In this document: positions 42,394 through 50,788 of the stretch, piece by piece
How positions within the stretch are numbered: position 1 is the first letter of the stretch
Layout of the letters: each line of letters begins with the position of its first letter
NCBI RefSeq assembly: GCF_038397735.1
Contig: NZ_CP151635.1
Location: forward strand, 806,001 to 870,000
Origin: Microbacterium sp. LWH13-1.2
GTDB lineage: Bacteria > Actinomycetota > Actinomycetes > Actinomycetales > Microbacteriaceae
Direction: 5' to 3'
DNA: 64,000 nucleotides
Translations under genes and position numbers: made by a program
The notes under the pieces: generated by a model
Databases searched by the model: none
Seen by the model: the letters and a program-made list of their open reading frames with translations, nothing else
What the model was told of the DNA's origin: nothing

Positions 42394-43830
42394 TCACACC
42401 GGGCGGTCGCCGCCCGGACCGTCGTCGCCGTCGCGATCCCGGGCGTCGTCATCCGGGGTATCGGTTCCTGCGGAGTCGTCCGTCTCCTCCGACTTCTCGC
42501 CCGAGAAGTCGTCGCCGTCGAGCAGACGGGCGAGTGCTTCGTCGAACTCATCGGCGACGGGCTGCTCGCCACGCGCCGTCGCCTGGAGGCGCGCGACGAG
42601 CTTCGAGGGGTCGTCGATGTCGTCGGACGTCGGCATGAGGTCGGGATAGTCCCAGAGCGCATCGCGTCCGGCGATGCCCACGGCATCGGTGACCGCCTGC
42701 CACATGGCCGAGGCCTCGCGGAGGCGGCGAGGCCGCAGCTTCAGGCCGACGAGCGCACCGAGCGCATCCTCCGCGGGCCCGCCCACAGCGCGACGGCGAC
42801 GCGCCGCCTCGGCGATCCGGGCGCCGTCGGGAAGGCGGGATGTCGCCTGCGCGGTGACCACATCGACCCAGCCGTCGATCGTCGCGACGAGGTTCTCCAG
42901 ACGTGCAAGCGCCTCGCGCTGAGCGTCCGTCTGGGTGGGGAGCAGGGCTCCGCCTTCGATCGCCGCTCGGAGCTCCTCGGGGTTGGAGGGGTCGAGGCGG
43001 CTGGCGACGTCCTCGAGGGCATCGACGTCGACGGTGACTCCGCGCGCGAAGTCGGTGATCTGCGCCATGACGTGCAGGTGCAGCCACTTGGCGTGGCGAT
43101 ACAGGCGTGCGTATGCGAGCTCGCGGGTCGCGAGATACAGCGTGATCTGGTCTTCGGGGATCTCCAGACCCTCGCCGAAGGCGGTGAGGTTCTGCGGGAT
43201 CACGGCCGCGGTACCGGCGGGGAGCACGGGGATGCCGACGTCTCCGCCCGACACGACCTCGAGCGAGAGGTTGCCGAGCACCTGGCCGAACTGCGCGGCG
43301 AACACCGATCCTCCGAGTCCGCGCATGAGCTTTCCCGCCCCCTGCACGACCTCGCGCATGTCTTCGGGCACCTGGGTGTCGAGCGCGCTGGTGAGTGCGT
43401 CGGCGATGCTCGTCGACACGGGGTCGGCGATCTCCTTCCACACGGGCAGGGTCGCTTCGACCCATTCGCCCCTGGTCATCGCTCGGGGAGCCTCGGCGAG
43501 TTCGGAGATCGTCGTCGCCTCACCGAGCCAGAGGTTGGCGAGTGCGAAGGAGTCGACGAGCGATGTGCGCGAGCCGTCTGTGATTCCGAGCCCGTCGCGG
43601 TTCGCGATGTGCAGCGCCTGACGGAGCGCGTTCTCCCACGCGTCGCCGCCGAAGGCGCCCTGGAGCTGCGACATGATCGTCTGCATCATCGCCGGGTCCA
43701 GCTGGATGCCCTCCATGCCCGCGAACGCGTTCTGCAGCGCCTCGGGGTCGATGTCGCCGGCGCCCTGGCCGGACATCATTCGTCGGAGGAACTCCTGGAA
43801 GTCCTCGGGGGTCGGGTCGTTGTCTGACAT
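42394..43830 (-). CDS. Zincin-like (DUF2342/PF10103) protein
   Basis: This 478-residue protein matches the actinobacterial PF10103 zincin-like family: an N-terminal MSDNDPTPEDFQEFLRRMMSG-type helical region, central GKLMRGLGGSVFAAQFGQVLG and IPEDQITLYLATRELAYARLY, and a Gly/Asp-rich acidic tail of about 50 residues. At the place of an HExxH site this protein has RELAYARLY, so a zinc peptidase role is doubtful. It is convergent to the cyclodehydratase region and divergent from the PDZ protease. The start has a GAGAGGCGAGC Shine-Dalgarno sequence. Its place matches Rv3195. Confidence 0.85.
   Translation of the reverse strand: MSDNDPTPEDFQEFLRRMMSGQGAGDIDPEALQNAFAGMEGIQLDPAMMQTIMSQLQGAFGGDAWENALRQALHIANRDGLGITDGSRTSLVDSFALANLWLGEATTISELAEAPRAMTRGEWVEATLPVWKEIADPVSTSIADALTSALDTQVPEDMREVVQGAGKLMRGLGGSVFAAQFGQVLGNLSLEVVSGGDVGIPVLPAGTAAVIPQNLTAFGEGLEIPEDQITLYLATRELAYARLYRHAKWLHLHVMAQITDFARGVTVDVDALEDVASRLDPSNPEELRAAIEGGALLPTQTDAQREALARLENLVATIDGWVDVVTAQATSRLPDGARIAEAARRRRAVGGPAEDALGALVGLKLRPRRLREASAMWQAVTDAVGIAGRDALWDYPDLMPTSDDIDDPSKLVARLQATARGEQPVADEFDEALARLLDGDDFSGEKSEETDDSAGTDTPDDDARDRDGDDGPGGDRPV
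42399..42417 (-). terminator. Hairpin at the 3' end of the zincin-like gene
   Basis: CCGGGCGG-TCG-CCGCCCGG is a perfect 8-bp stem inside the last codons of the minus-strand gene. There is no U-run, so it may be a weak terminator or just part of the coding sequence. Confidence 0.4.
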
Positions 43831-43947
43831 GTCGCTCGCCTCTCAGCACGCCTAAAGCCGTGGCATCTACGCTAGTCACAGGATCGGCCGCGAGACCCCG
43901 AAGCGGGCAGATCGCTGTACGCCGCCCGCGAACGACGGAGGAACACT

Positions 43948-45042
43948 GTGGATCGAACACGGTCTGTGAAGCTCGGACTCGGTGTCTGGGCGCTGATCGT
44001 CGCCTTGATCGCGCTCGTCGTGCTGACCTTCCTTCCGACGCCGTATGTCATCCAGCGGCCCGGTCCCGTGTACGACACTCTCGGCACCGCCGCGGGCGCC
44101 GACGGTGAACAGGTGCCTCTCATCCAGATCGAGGGCGCCGAGACCTTCGAGACCGCGGGCACGCTCGACCTCACGACCGTCCAGGTCGTCGGCAACCGCG
44201 AGCGCACGCCGAGCTGGTTCGAGCTGGCCCTCGCATGGATGGACTCCTCCCGCGCCGTCGTGCCGCTCGATTCGGTCTTCCCCGAGGGAGTCACCACCGA
44301 GCAGCGGGACGAGCGCAATGCGACCCTGATGGTCGATTCTCAGCACGAGGCGACCGCGGCGGCACTGAACGAACTCGGTTACGACACGGGCGCCGAGGTG
44401 GCGGTGGTCGACGTCGTCGACGGCGCACCCGCCGAAGGGAGCCTCGAGCCCGAGGACGTCATCACCGCGATCGACGGCACGGCGGTGGCGTCGGCGAAGC
44501 AGCTGCGACAGGCGATCCAGGATGCCGGGGGAGCCCCTGTCGCGCTCACGGTGCAGCGCGGAGGCGAGGAGACGGTCGTCGAGGTGACCCCGGAGAAGCA
44601 GGTCGACGCAGGCGTCACCACCTGGTTGATCGGTGTCACCCTGCGCACCGACTACGACTTCGAGATCGATGTCACCCTCCAACTCGACAACGTCGGCGGA
44701 CCGAGCGCCGGGATGATGTTCGCGCTCGGGATCATCGACACCCTCACCGAGGGCGAGCTCAACGGCGGTGAGAACGTCGCGGGGACCGGCACGATCGAGG
44801 CCGACGGCACGGTCGGGCCGATCGGCGGCATCCGCCAGAAGCTCTACGGTGCCCGTGATGCGGGAGCCGAGTACTTCCTCGCACCCCGCACGAACTGCGA
44901 CGAAGTCACCGGTCACGTGCCGGACGGCCTCACCGTGGTCAGCACCTCGACTCTGGAGGAATCACTCGATGCGCTCGAGGTGATCGCGAACGGCGGCGAT
45001 GTGGGATCGCTCCCGACCTGCGACGTCGTGACCTCCCCGTGA
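43948..45042 (+). CDS. PDZ domain plus Lon-like (S16) serine protease
   Basis: This 364-residue protein has one N-terminal membrane helix (about residues 12-30), a PDZ domain (about 150-215) and a Lon-type protease domain with catalytic Ser in NVGGPSAGMMFAL and Lys in IGGIRQKLYGARDAGA. It should be membrane-anchored with the domains outside. It recalls Rv3194c, next to the UPF0182 protein Rv3193c. GTG 43948 has an ACGGAGGAACACT Shine-Dalgarno sequence. It probably processes envelope or membrane proteins; targets are unknown. Confidence 0.9.
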   Translation: MDRTRSVKLGLGVWALIVALIALVVLTFLPTPYVIQRPGPVYDTLGTAAGADGEQVPLIQIEGAETFETAGTLDLTTVQVVGNRERTPSWFELALAWMDSSRAVVPLDSVFPEGVTTEQRDERNATLMVDSQHEATAAALNELGYDTGAEVAVVDVVDGAPAEGSLEPEDVITAIDGTAVASAKQLRQAIQDAGGAPVALTVQRGGEETVVEVTPEKQVDAGVTTWLIGVTLRTDYDFEIDVTLQLDNVGGPSAGMMFALGIIDTLTEGELNGGENVAGTGTIEADGTVGPIGGIRQKLYGARDAGAEYFLAPRTNCDEVTGHVPDGLTVVSTSTLEESLDALEVIANGGDVGSLPTCDVVTSP

Positions 45043-45076
45043 TAGGTATGACAGCCGCAGCACAGTAAGGCGTGCC

Positions 45077-45082
45077 TAGGAT
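45077..45082 (+). promoter_or_regulatory. -10 box TAGGAT for the UPF0182 gene
   Basis: TAGGAT-GGGAGG-GTG gives a six-base spacer to GTG 45089. Confidence 0.65.
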
Positions 45083-45088
45083 GGGAGG

Positions 45089-47983
45089 GTGACCTCGACT
45101 TCTGCACCGAACCCGGCCACTCCCCGAACCTCGCGAAGAATCTTCGGTATCTCGTTGGCGATCATCGCCGCGCTGATCGCCGTCTTCTTCGTCTTCGCGT
45201 CGCTCTACACCGAATTCCTCTGGTTCGACCAGGTGGGCTTCGCGGGAGTGCTCACCACCCAATGGTTCGCCACGGCGGTGATGTTCGTCGTCGGGTTCCT
45301 CGGCATGGCCGTTCCGCTCTTCGTGGCCATCCAGCTCGCGTACCGACTGCGTCCCGTCTACGTGCGGCTCAGCTCGCAGCTCGACCGGTATCAGGAGGTC
45401 ATCGAGCCGCTGCGTCGCCTCGCGATGTGGGGCATGCCGATCTTCTTCGGCCTGTTCGCCGGCTTCTCGGCCGCGAGCCAGTGGAAGACCGTGTGGCTCT
45501 GGGCCAACGGCGTCGCCACCGACACGACCGACCCGCAGTTCGGCGTGGACACGGGCTTCTACATGTTCGCGATGCCGTTCTACTCGATCCTGCTGGCCTT
45601 CGTGTCGGCCGTGCTGCTGCTCACGCTCATCGTGACGGCGCTCGTGTCGTACCTCTACGGTTCGGTCCGGATCGGCCAGGGAGAGCTGCGCATCTCGAAG
45701 CCCGCCCGCATCCAGCTCGCGATCATCGCCGGCCTCTATCTGCTGGTGCAGGCCGCGAGTCTGTGGCTCGACCGCTACAAGACCCTCGTCGCCCAGGACG
45801 ACCGCATCGTCGGCCCCGCGTACACGGGTGTCAATGCGACCATCCCCGGCCTCGCGATCCTGACGATCATCGCCGCGATCGTGGCGATCCTCTTCTTCGT
45901 GACGGCCGTGATCGGCCGCTGGCGCTTCCCCCTCGCCGCGACCGCTCTGCTGATCGTCGCCTCGCTCGTGATCGGCGTCGGCTTCCCGTGGGCCGTGACC
46001 ACCTTCCAGGTGCGCCCGAACCAGAACGCCTATCAGGCGGAGTTCTATCAGCGGAACATCGACGGCACCAAAGAGGCGTACGGGGTCGCCGATCTCGAGA
46101 CGACGCCCTTCGAGGCCGAGACCGACGCCGAGGCGGGGCAGCTGCGTGAGGATGCCGAGACCACGGCATCCATCCGCATCGTGGACCCGAACGTGATCAG
46201 TCCGGCCGTACGTCAGCTCGAGCAGTACCGCGGGTACTACCAGTTCCAGGAGAAGCTCGACGTCGACCGCTACGAGATCGACGGGGAGATGCAGGACACA
46301 GTCGTGTCCGTCCGCGACCTCGACATGAACGGTGTCGACGTCACGAACTGGAACAACCGCGCTGCGGTCTACACCCACGGCTACGGACTCGTGGCGGCCG
46401 CCGGCAACCAGCGCACCAGCGACGGCGAGCCGGTGTTCCTCGAGCGAGGCATCCCTTCGTCGGGATTCCTCACCGATCAGGAGAACTTCGAGCCTCGCGT
46501 GTACTTCGGTGAGAACTCTCCCGAGTACTCGATCGTCGGCGCTCCCGAGGGAACCGATCCCGTCGAGATCGACTACCCGCGAGGCAAGGACGGCGCGAGC
46601 GAGACGAAGACGACGTTCGAGGGCGATGGCGGGCCGCAGATCGGCAACACCTTCACCAAGCTCCTGTACGCGCTGAAGTTCCAGTCGGAGCAGATCCTCT
46701 TCTCGAACCTCGTGAACGACGACTCGCAGATCCTGTACGACCGCGATCCTAAGACGCGCGTACAGAAGGTCGCACCGTACCTCGAACTCGACAGCGACCC
46801 GTACCCGAGCGTCGTGGACGGCAAGATCGTCTGGATCGTCGACGGGTACACGACGAGTTCCACGTATCCGTACTCGACGAACGTGAGCCTGTCGGACGCG
46901 ATCGCGGATTCGAACCTCCCGTCGCCGACCATCGCGATCGACGAGATCAACTACATCCGCAACTCGGTCAAGGCCACCGTCGACGCCTACGACGGTTCGG
47001 TCACCCTGTACGCGTGGGATGACCAGGATCCGGTGCTGCAGACGTGGCAGAACATCTACCCGTCGACGTTGAAGTCCGTCAGCGACATGTCGGCAGACCT
47101 GATGAGTCACGTCCGCTACCCGACGGACCTGTTCAAGGTGCAGCGCGACATCCTCGGCACGTATCACATCGACACCGCCGGTTCGTTCGCTCAGCAGGAC
47201 AACCGCTGGCAGACGCCGAACGATCCGCGCAGCGACTCGGTCCTGCAGCCGCCGTACTACCTGACGATGCAGATGCCGGGGCAGGAGTCGCCGCGGTTCT
47301 CGATGTTCTCGACGTTCATCCCGTCCGCTCAGGGCGGCAGCAACCGTGACGTCCTGATGGGATATCTGGCCGTCGACTCGGACGCAGGTTCCGAGGCCGG
47401 CGTGAAGGCCGAGGGGTACGGGCAGCTGCGAATGCTCGAGATCGATACCGATACGACGGTGCCCGGCCCCGGACAGGTGCAGAACACCTACAACTCGGAC
47501 ACGGCCGTGGTGCCGCAGCTCAACCTGCTGCAGCAGGGTGAGTCCGAGGTGCTGTACGGAAACCTGCTCACTCTGCCCGTCGGCGGCGGTCTGCTCTATG
47601 TGCAGCCGGTCTACGTGCAGTCGTCCGAGGGGACCAAGCTGCCTCGTCTGCAGAAGGTCCTCGTGGCCTTCGGAGACAAGGTCGCGTTCGAGGACACCCT
47701 GACCGCGGCGCTCGACACTCTGTTCGGCGGCGACGCCGGTGCGACGGGTGGAGACGACCAGGTCGAGCCCACCGAGCCGGATCCCGACACGGGGGAGGTT
47801 CCCACCGAGCCGACCACGCCGACCGATGCCGAAGCTGAGGCTCTCGCCGCGGCGCAGCAGGCGCTCACCGACCGTGAGGCGGCTCTCAAGGAGGGCGACC
47901 TGACCAAGTTCGCCGAGGCGGACAAGCGCCTCACCGACGCGGTGAACACGCTTCTCGGGCTGGAGAGCTCGTCGGGGGAGTGA
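45089..47983 (+). CDS. UPF0182 large membrane protein
   Basis: This 964-residue protein has about seven N-terminal transmembrane helices (residues about 20-300), then a large extracytoplasmic domain. Family signatures are TEFLWFDQVGF early, RPNQNAYQAEFYQRNIDGT, YPSTLKSVSDM and DQGSFAQQDNRW-like late. About 70 C-terminal residues are acidic, with an Ala/Glu-rich segment. UPF0182 is conserved in Actinobacteria and has no assigned function. It follows the PDZ protease; a link in envelope maintenance is only inferred from context. The start is GTG 45089 with a leaderless promoter. Confidence 0.92.
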   Translation: MTSTSAPNPATPRTSRRIFGISLAIIAALIAVFFVFASLYTEFLWFDQVGFAGVLTTQWFATAVMFVVGFLGMAVPLFVAIQLAYRLRPVYVRLSSQLDRYQEVIEPLRRLAMWGMPIFFGLFAGFSAASQWKTVWLWANGVATDTTDPQFGVDTGFYMFAMPFYSILLAFVSAVLLLTLIVTALVSYLYGSVRIGQGELRISKPARIQLAIIAGLYLLVQAASLWLDRYKTLVAQDDRIVGPAYTGVNATIPGLAILTIIAAIVAILFFVTAVIGRWRFPLAATALLIVASLVIGVGFPWAVTTFQVRPNQNAYQAEFYQRNIDGTKEAYGVADLETTPFEAETDAEAGQLREDAETTASIRIVDPNVISPAVRQLEQYRGYYQFQEKLDVDRYEIDGEMQDTVVSVRDLDMNGVDVTNWNNRAAVYTHGYGLVAAAGNQRTSDGEPVFLERGIPSSGFLTDQENFEPRVYFGENSPEYSIVGAPEGTDPVEIDYPRGKDGASETKTTFEGDGGPQIGNTFTKLLYALKFQSEQILFSNLVNDDSQILYDRDPKTRVQKVAPYLELDSDPYPSVVDGKIVWIVDGYTTSSTYPYSTNVSLSDAIADSNLPSPTIAIDEINYIRNSVKATVDAYDGSVTLYAWDDQDPVLQTWQNIYPSTLKSVSDMSADLMSHVRYPTDLFKVQRDILGTYHIDTAGSFAQQDNRWQTPNDPRSDSVLQPPYYLTMQMPGQESPRFSMFSTFIPSAQGGSNRDVLMGYLAVDSDAGSEAGVKAEGYGQLRMLEIDTDTTVPGPGQVQNTYNSDTAVVPQLNLLQQGESEVLYGNLLTLPVGGGLLYVQPVYVQSSEGTKLPRLQKVLVAFGDKVAFEDTLTAALDTLFGGDAGATGGDDQVEPTEPDPDTGEVPTEPTTPTDAEAEALAAAQQALTDREAALKEGDLTKFAEADKRLTDAVNTLLGLESSSGE

Positions 47984-48000
47984 TCCCGCAGTGACATCGT

Positions 48001-48030
48001 CGAATGGGCGCCCGAGAGGGCGTCCATTCG
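48001..48030 (+). terminator. Hairpin terminator after UPF0182 gene
   Basis: CGAATGGGCGCCC pairs with GGGCGTCCATTCG across a GAGA loop, with one mismatch, followed by CGTTT. It lies 17 bases after the stop. Confidence 0.7.
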
Positions 48031-48159
48031 CGTTTCCGGGGCTTCTCGCCGCAGGTCTGCACGCTCGGCCGTTCCGCGCAACCCCCGCGCCGTGGGCGCC
48101 GACTCTGTCTAGCGTCGATTGCAGAGGCGGTATCGCGTCTCCCGATCGAAGGGGAGCAG

Positions 48160-48417
48160 ATGAGCACCATCACCCGCATAGTGTTCGACGACGAGGAGTT
48201 CGTGCTCACGGCCGCGCAGGATCTGGTCGACCTCATGGGGAGGATCGAGACGGCTGCCCGCACGCGCCCCACCTTCGTCGGCTTCTCCGCCCGTACCGGC
48301 ATGATGAGCGTCCTTGTCTGCGCCGCCACCCGGGTCAAGGTCGCCGTGGAACCGCGGCAGGAGAGGGATGACCGGCCCCTCGTCCCTGCCGACCCCTCGC
48401 TCGAGTGGGACTACTGA
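48160..48417 (+). CDS. Small conserved-looking protein, unknown function
   Basis: This 85-residue protein begins MSTITRIVFDDEEFVLTAAQ and looks like an alpha/beta domain with TFVGFSARTGMMSVLVCAAT. I do not recognise it. The ATG has a good GAAGGGGAGCAG Shine-Dalgarno sequence. The codon bias looks like neighbouring genes. It is isolated between two terminators, so it has its own transcript; no promoter is obvious. The 130 bases before it hold the UPF0182 terminator and otherwise nothing that I can identify. Confidence 0.7.
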   Translation: MSTITRIVFDDEEFVLTAAQDLVDLMGRIETAARTRPTFVGFSARTGMMSVLVCAATRVKVAVEPRQERDDRPLVPADPSLEWDY

Positions 48418-48434
48418 GGTTCACGAGGGAAAGC

Positions 48435-48478
48435 GAAAGGCCCTCTGACCTGGATTTCTCCGAGTCAGAGGGCCTTTC
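48435..48478. terminator. Bidirectional terminator between small gene and tRNA
   Basis: GAAAGGCCCTCTGAC pairs exactly with GTCAGAGGGCCTTTC, with a 14-base loop. The A/T flanks suit both the plus-strand small gene and the minus-strand tRNA gene. Confidence 0.85.
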
Positions 48479-48483
48479 ATTTG

Positions 48484-48557
48484 TTGCGGGGACAGGATTT
48501 GAACCTGCGACCTCCGGGTTATGAGCCCGGCGAGCTACCGAACTGCTCCACCCCGCG
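48484..48557 (-). tRNA. Initiator tRNA-fMet (CAT)
   Basis: The minus-strand sequence folds as a 74-base tRNA with anticodon CAT in loop CTCATAA. Two features mark it as an initiator: a C1-A72 mismatch at the end of the acceptor stem, and three consecutive G-C pairs next to the anticodon loop (CCGGG/CCCGG). The T arm is GCAGG-TTCAAAT-CCTGT. CCA is not encoded. It is the only tRNA that I see in the window. Confidence 0.93.
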
Positions 48558-48649
48558 GCACAAGAAGAAACTTATCACGGATTCTGAGAGCGCGCGAATC
48601 GAGGCCGGGAACGGTGCCCGGTCCGACACGATGCGGGAGGATGGGGAGC

Positions 48650-49462
48650 ATGCCAGAGACCTCCGCCGCCGTCCCCGTCGCCGTCTGCCAGTTCGCGCCG
48701 ACGGCGTCGCGCGCGGACAATCGCGAGCGCATCGCGCAGTTGACTGCGGATGCGGCCGCGCGGGGCGCCACGCTGATCGTCTTCCCCGAGTACTCGAGCT
48801 ACTTCGTGGATCCGATGGATGCGACCCTCGCGCAGAACGCCGAGACGCTGGACGGCGAGTTCGTGTCGACGCTGACGGCGCTGGCCGCCGATTACGGCGT
48901 CGTGATCGTCGCGGGGCTCGCCGAGCGCGCCTCCGACTCGACTCACGTGCGCAACACGGTCGTGGCGGTGCGCGGCGACGGGATCCTCGCGACCTACCGC
49001 AAGCAGCATCTGTACGACGCGTTCGGTCAGACCGAGTCCGACTGGGTCGAGGCGGGGGAGACCGGGATCGCTGCGACGTTCGAGCTCGCCGGCATCCGGT
49101 TCGGTCTGATGACCTGCTACGACCTGCGGTTCCCCGAGGTGTCGCGCACGCTCGTAGACGCCGGCGCGGACGCCCTCGTCGTGCCTGCCGAATGGGTGCG
49201 CGGCCCGCTCAAGGAGCATCACTGGACGACGCTTCTCGCCGCCCGGGCGATCGAGAACACCACCTACGTGATCGCCGCCGACCACCCGACGCCGATCGGC
49301 GTCGGACATTCACAGATCGTGGATCCTCAGGGCGTGGTGCTGGCAGGGGTCGGAACGGAGGAGGGCATCGCCATCGCCGGCGTCGCGCGCGCGGCGATCG
49401 AAAGGGTCCGCGCGGTCAATCCGTCGCTGCGTGTGCGTCGCTACGCGGTCGCTCCGCGCTGA
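48650..49462 (+). CDS. Carbon-nitrogen hydrolase (nitrilase superfamily, Nit-like)
   Basis: This 270-residue protein has the nitrilase triad: E in VFPEYSSYF, K in YRKQHLYDAF and C in MTCYDLRFPE. The sequence around the cysteine is like Nit1/Nit2-type deaminated-glutathione or omega-amidases rather than true nitrilases. The precise amide substrate is unknown. A GGGGAGC Shine-Dalgarno sequence precedes ATG 48650. The start is about 90 bases after the tRNA gene, on the opposite strand. Confidence 0.87.
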   Translation: MPETSAAVPVAVCQFAPTASRADNRERIAQLTADAAARGATLIVFPEYSSYFVDPMDATLAQNAETLDGEFVSTLTALAADYGVVIVAGLAERASDSTHVRNTVVAVRGDGILATYRKQHLYDAFGQTESDWVEAGETGIAATFELAGIRFGLMTCYDLRFPEVSRTLVDAGADALVVPAEWVRGPLKEHHWTTLLAARAIENTTYVIAADHPTPIGVGHSQIVDPQGVVLAGVGTEEGIAIAGVARAAIERVRAVNPSLRVRRYAVAPR

Positions 49463-49490
49463 TCCGGCCTGTGCGCGGCTCGGCGGCCGC

Positions 49491-50690
49491 TCAGAAGCTC
49501 GAGGCGAGGCGTGAGGCCGCCTGTTCGAGCACGGCCACCTGCTTGCACGCGGCGAAGCGCACGAGACCCGCGTAATCACCCTGCCGGTCCTCGGAGACGA
49601 AGGCCGTGAGCGGGATGGCCACGACTCCGGCCCGCTCAGGGAGATCGCGACAGAACTGTGCCGCATCCACTCCTCCGAGGGCCGACGCATCGGCCACGGT
49701 GAAGTAGCCGCCCTGCGGCGGATGCACTGTGAAGCCGGCGGCTCGGAGGCCCGATCCCAGGATCTCGTGTTTCGCCGCCAGCGCCGCGGCCGCCCCGGTG
49801 AAGTAGTCGTCGGAGAGGCGCAGCCCCACCGCGATCGCCGGCTGGAACGGCGAGCCGTTCACGTACGTCAGATACTGCTTCACCGTGAGCACGGCGGTGA
49901 TGAGGTCCGCGGGGCCGTGCACCCAGCCGATCTTCCAGCCGGTCGCCGAGAAGGTCTTCCCCGCGGACGAGATCGTGAGCGTGCGCTCGGCGCCCCCGGG
50001 GAGCGTGGCCACGGGCGTATGGGGGGCGTGGAAGGCGAGGTGCTCATAGACCTCGTCCGTGACGATGATGGCGTCGTGCAGTTCGGCGAGCCGGACCACC
50101 TCGGTGAGCACCGCACGGTCGAAGACCGCCCCGGTCGGATTGTGCGGATCGTTGATCAGGATGATCCTGGTGCGATCCGTGACTGCTGCGGTGAGCTGAT
50201 CGAGGTCCGGCTGGAAGTCGGGGGCGCGCAGCGGCACGGTGCGCAGCCGAGCGCCGGCGAGGGCGACCGCCGCCGCGTAGGAGTCGTAGTAGGGCTCGAA
50301 CACGACGACCTCGTCGTCCGGACCGTCGATCAGGGCGAGCAGCGTCGCCGTCAGCGCCTCGGTGGCACCGGCCGTCACGATCACCTCACGAGCCGGATCC
50401 ACCTCGAGTCCGTAGAAGCGCCGCTGGTGCTCGCTGATCGCCGCCAGCAGGTCCGGGGTGCCTCGCCCCGGCGGATACTGGTTGGCTCCGCGGGCGATGG
50501 CCTCACGAGCGGCGTCGAGCACCTCGGAGGGACCGTCCTCATCGGGGAAACCCTGGCCGAGATTGATCGCTCCGGTACGGGCCGCGGCAGCGGACATCTC
50601 TGCGAAGATGGTGGGCGCGACGCTTCCGTCGGGTGCGAGCAGACCGGCTCCCGCTGCCGTGCGCCGCCATGCGCCTGGGATGACACTCAT
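49491..50690 (-). CDS. PLP-dependent class I aminotransferase (methionine/kynurenine-type)
   Basis: This 399-residue aminotransferase has N/D residues in INDPHNPTGA, VTDEVYEHL, and the PLP lysine in ISSAGKTFSATGWKIGW. The pattern fits the kynurenine/methionine aminotransferase branch (YbdL/KAT-like). The physiological substrate is not fixed by sequence. The start is ATG 50690, which has TAGCCT seven bases upstream, in preference to an in-frame ATG at 50726 (MAEMSF), which lies before that box. It is divergent from the HtrA gene. Confidence 0.87.
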   Translation of the reverse strand: MSVIPGAWRRTAAGAGLLAPDGSVAPTIFAEMSAAAARTGAINLGQGFPDEDGPSEVLDAAREAIARGANQYPPGRGTPDLLAAISEHQRRFYGLEVDPAREVIVTAGATEALTATLLALIDGPDDEVVVFEPYYDSYAAAVALAGARLRTVPLRAPDFQPDLDQLTAAVTDRTRIILINDPHNPTGAVFDRAVLTEVVRLAELHDAIIVTDEVYEHLAFHAPHTPVATLPGGAERTLTISSAGKTFSATGWKIGWVHGPADLITAVLTVKQYLTYVNGSPFQPAIAVGLRLSDDYFTGAAAALAAKHEILGSGLRAAGFTVHPPQGGYFTVADASALGGVDAAQFCRDLPERAGVVAIPLTAFVSEDRQGDYAGLVRFAACKQVAVLEQAASRLASSF

Positions 50691-50697
50691 GAAGAAC

Positions 50698-50703
50698 AGG
50701 CTA
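50698..50703 (-). promoter_or_regulatory. -10 box TAGCCT for the aminotransferase gene
   Basis: On the minus strand TAGCCT-GTTCTTC-ATG gives a seven-base spacer to the start. Confidence 0.55.
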
Positions 50704-50788
50704 AGGGCATAGCCGAAACTCATCTCCGCCATACGAAACGCACAGATACACGCGCCACTCTGAAGGGGCGTCGTTGAAGGAGCACACC

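Noticed and set aside
44939..47167. Minus-strand frame of 742 codons opposite the UPF0182 gene
   Set aside because: Same shadow pattern; the plus-strand protein is a well-known family.
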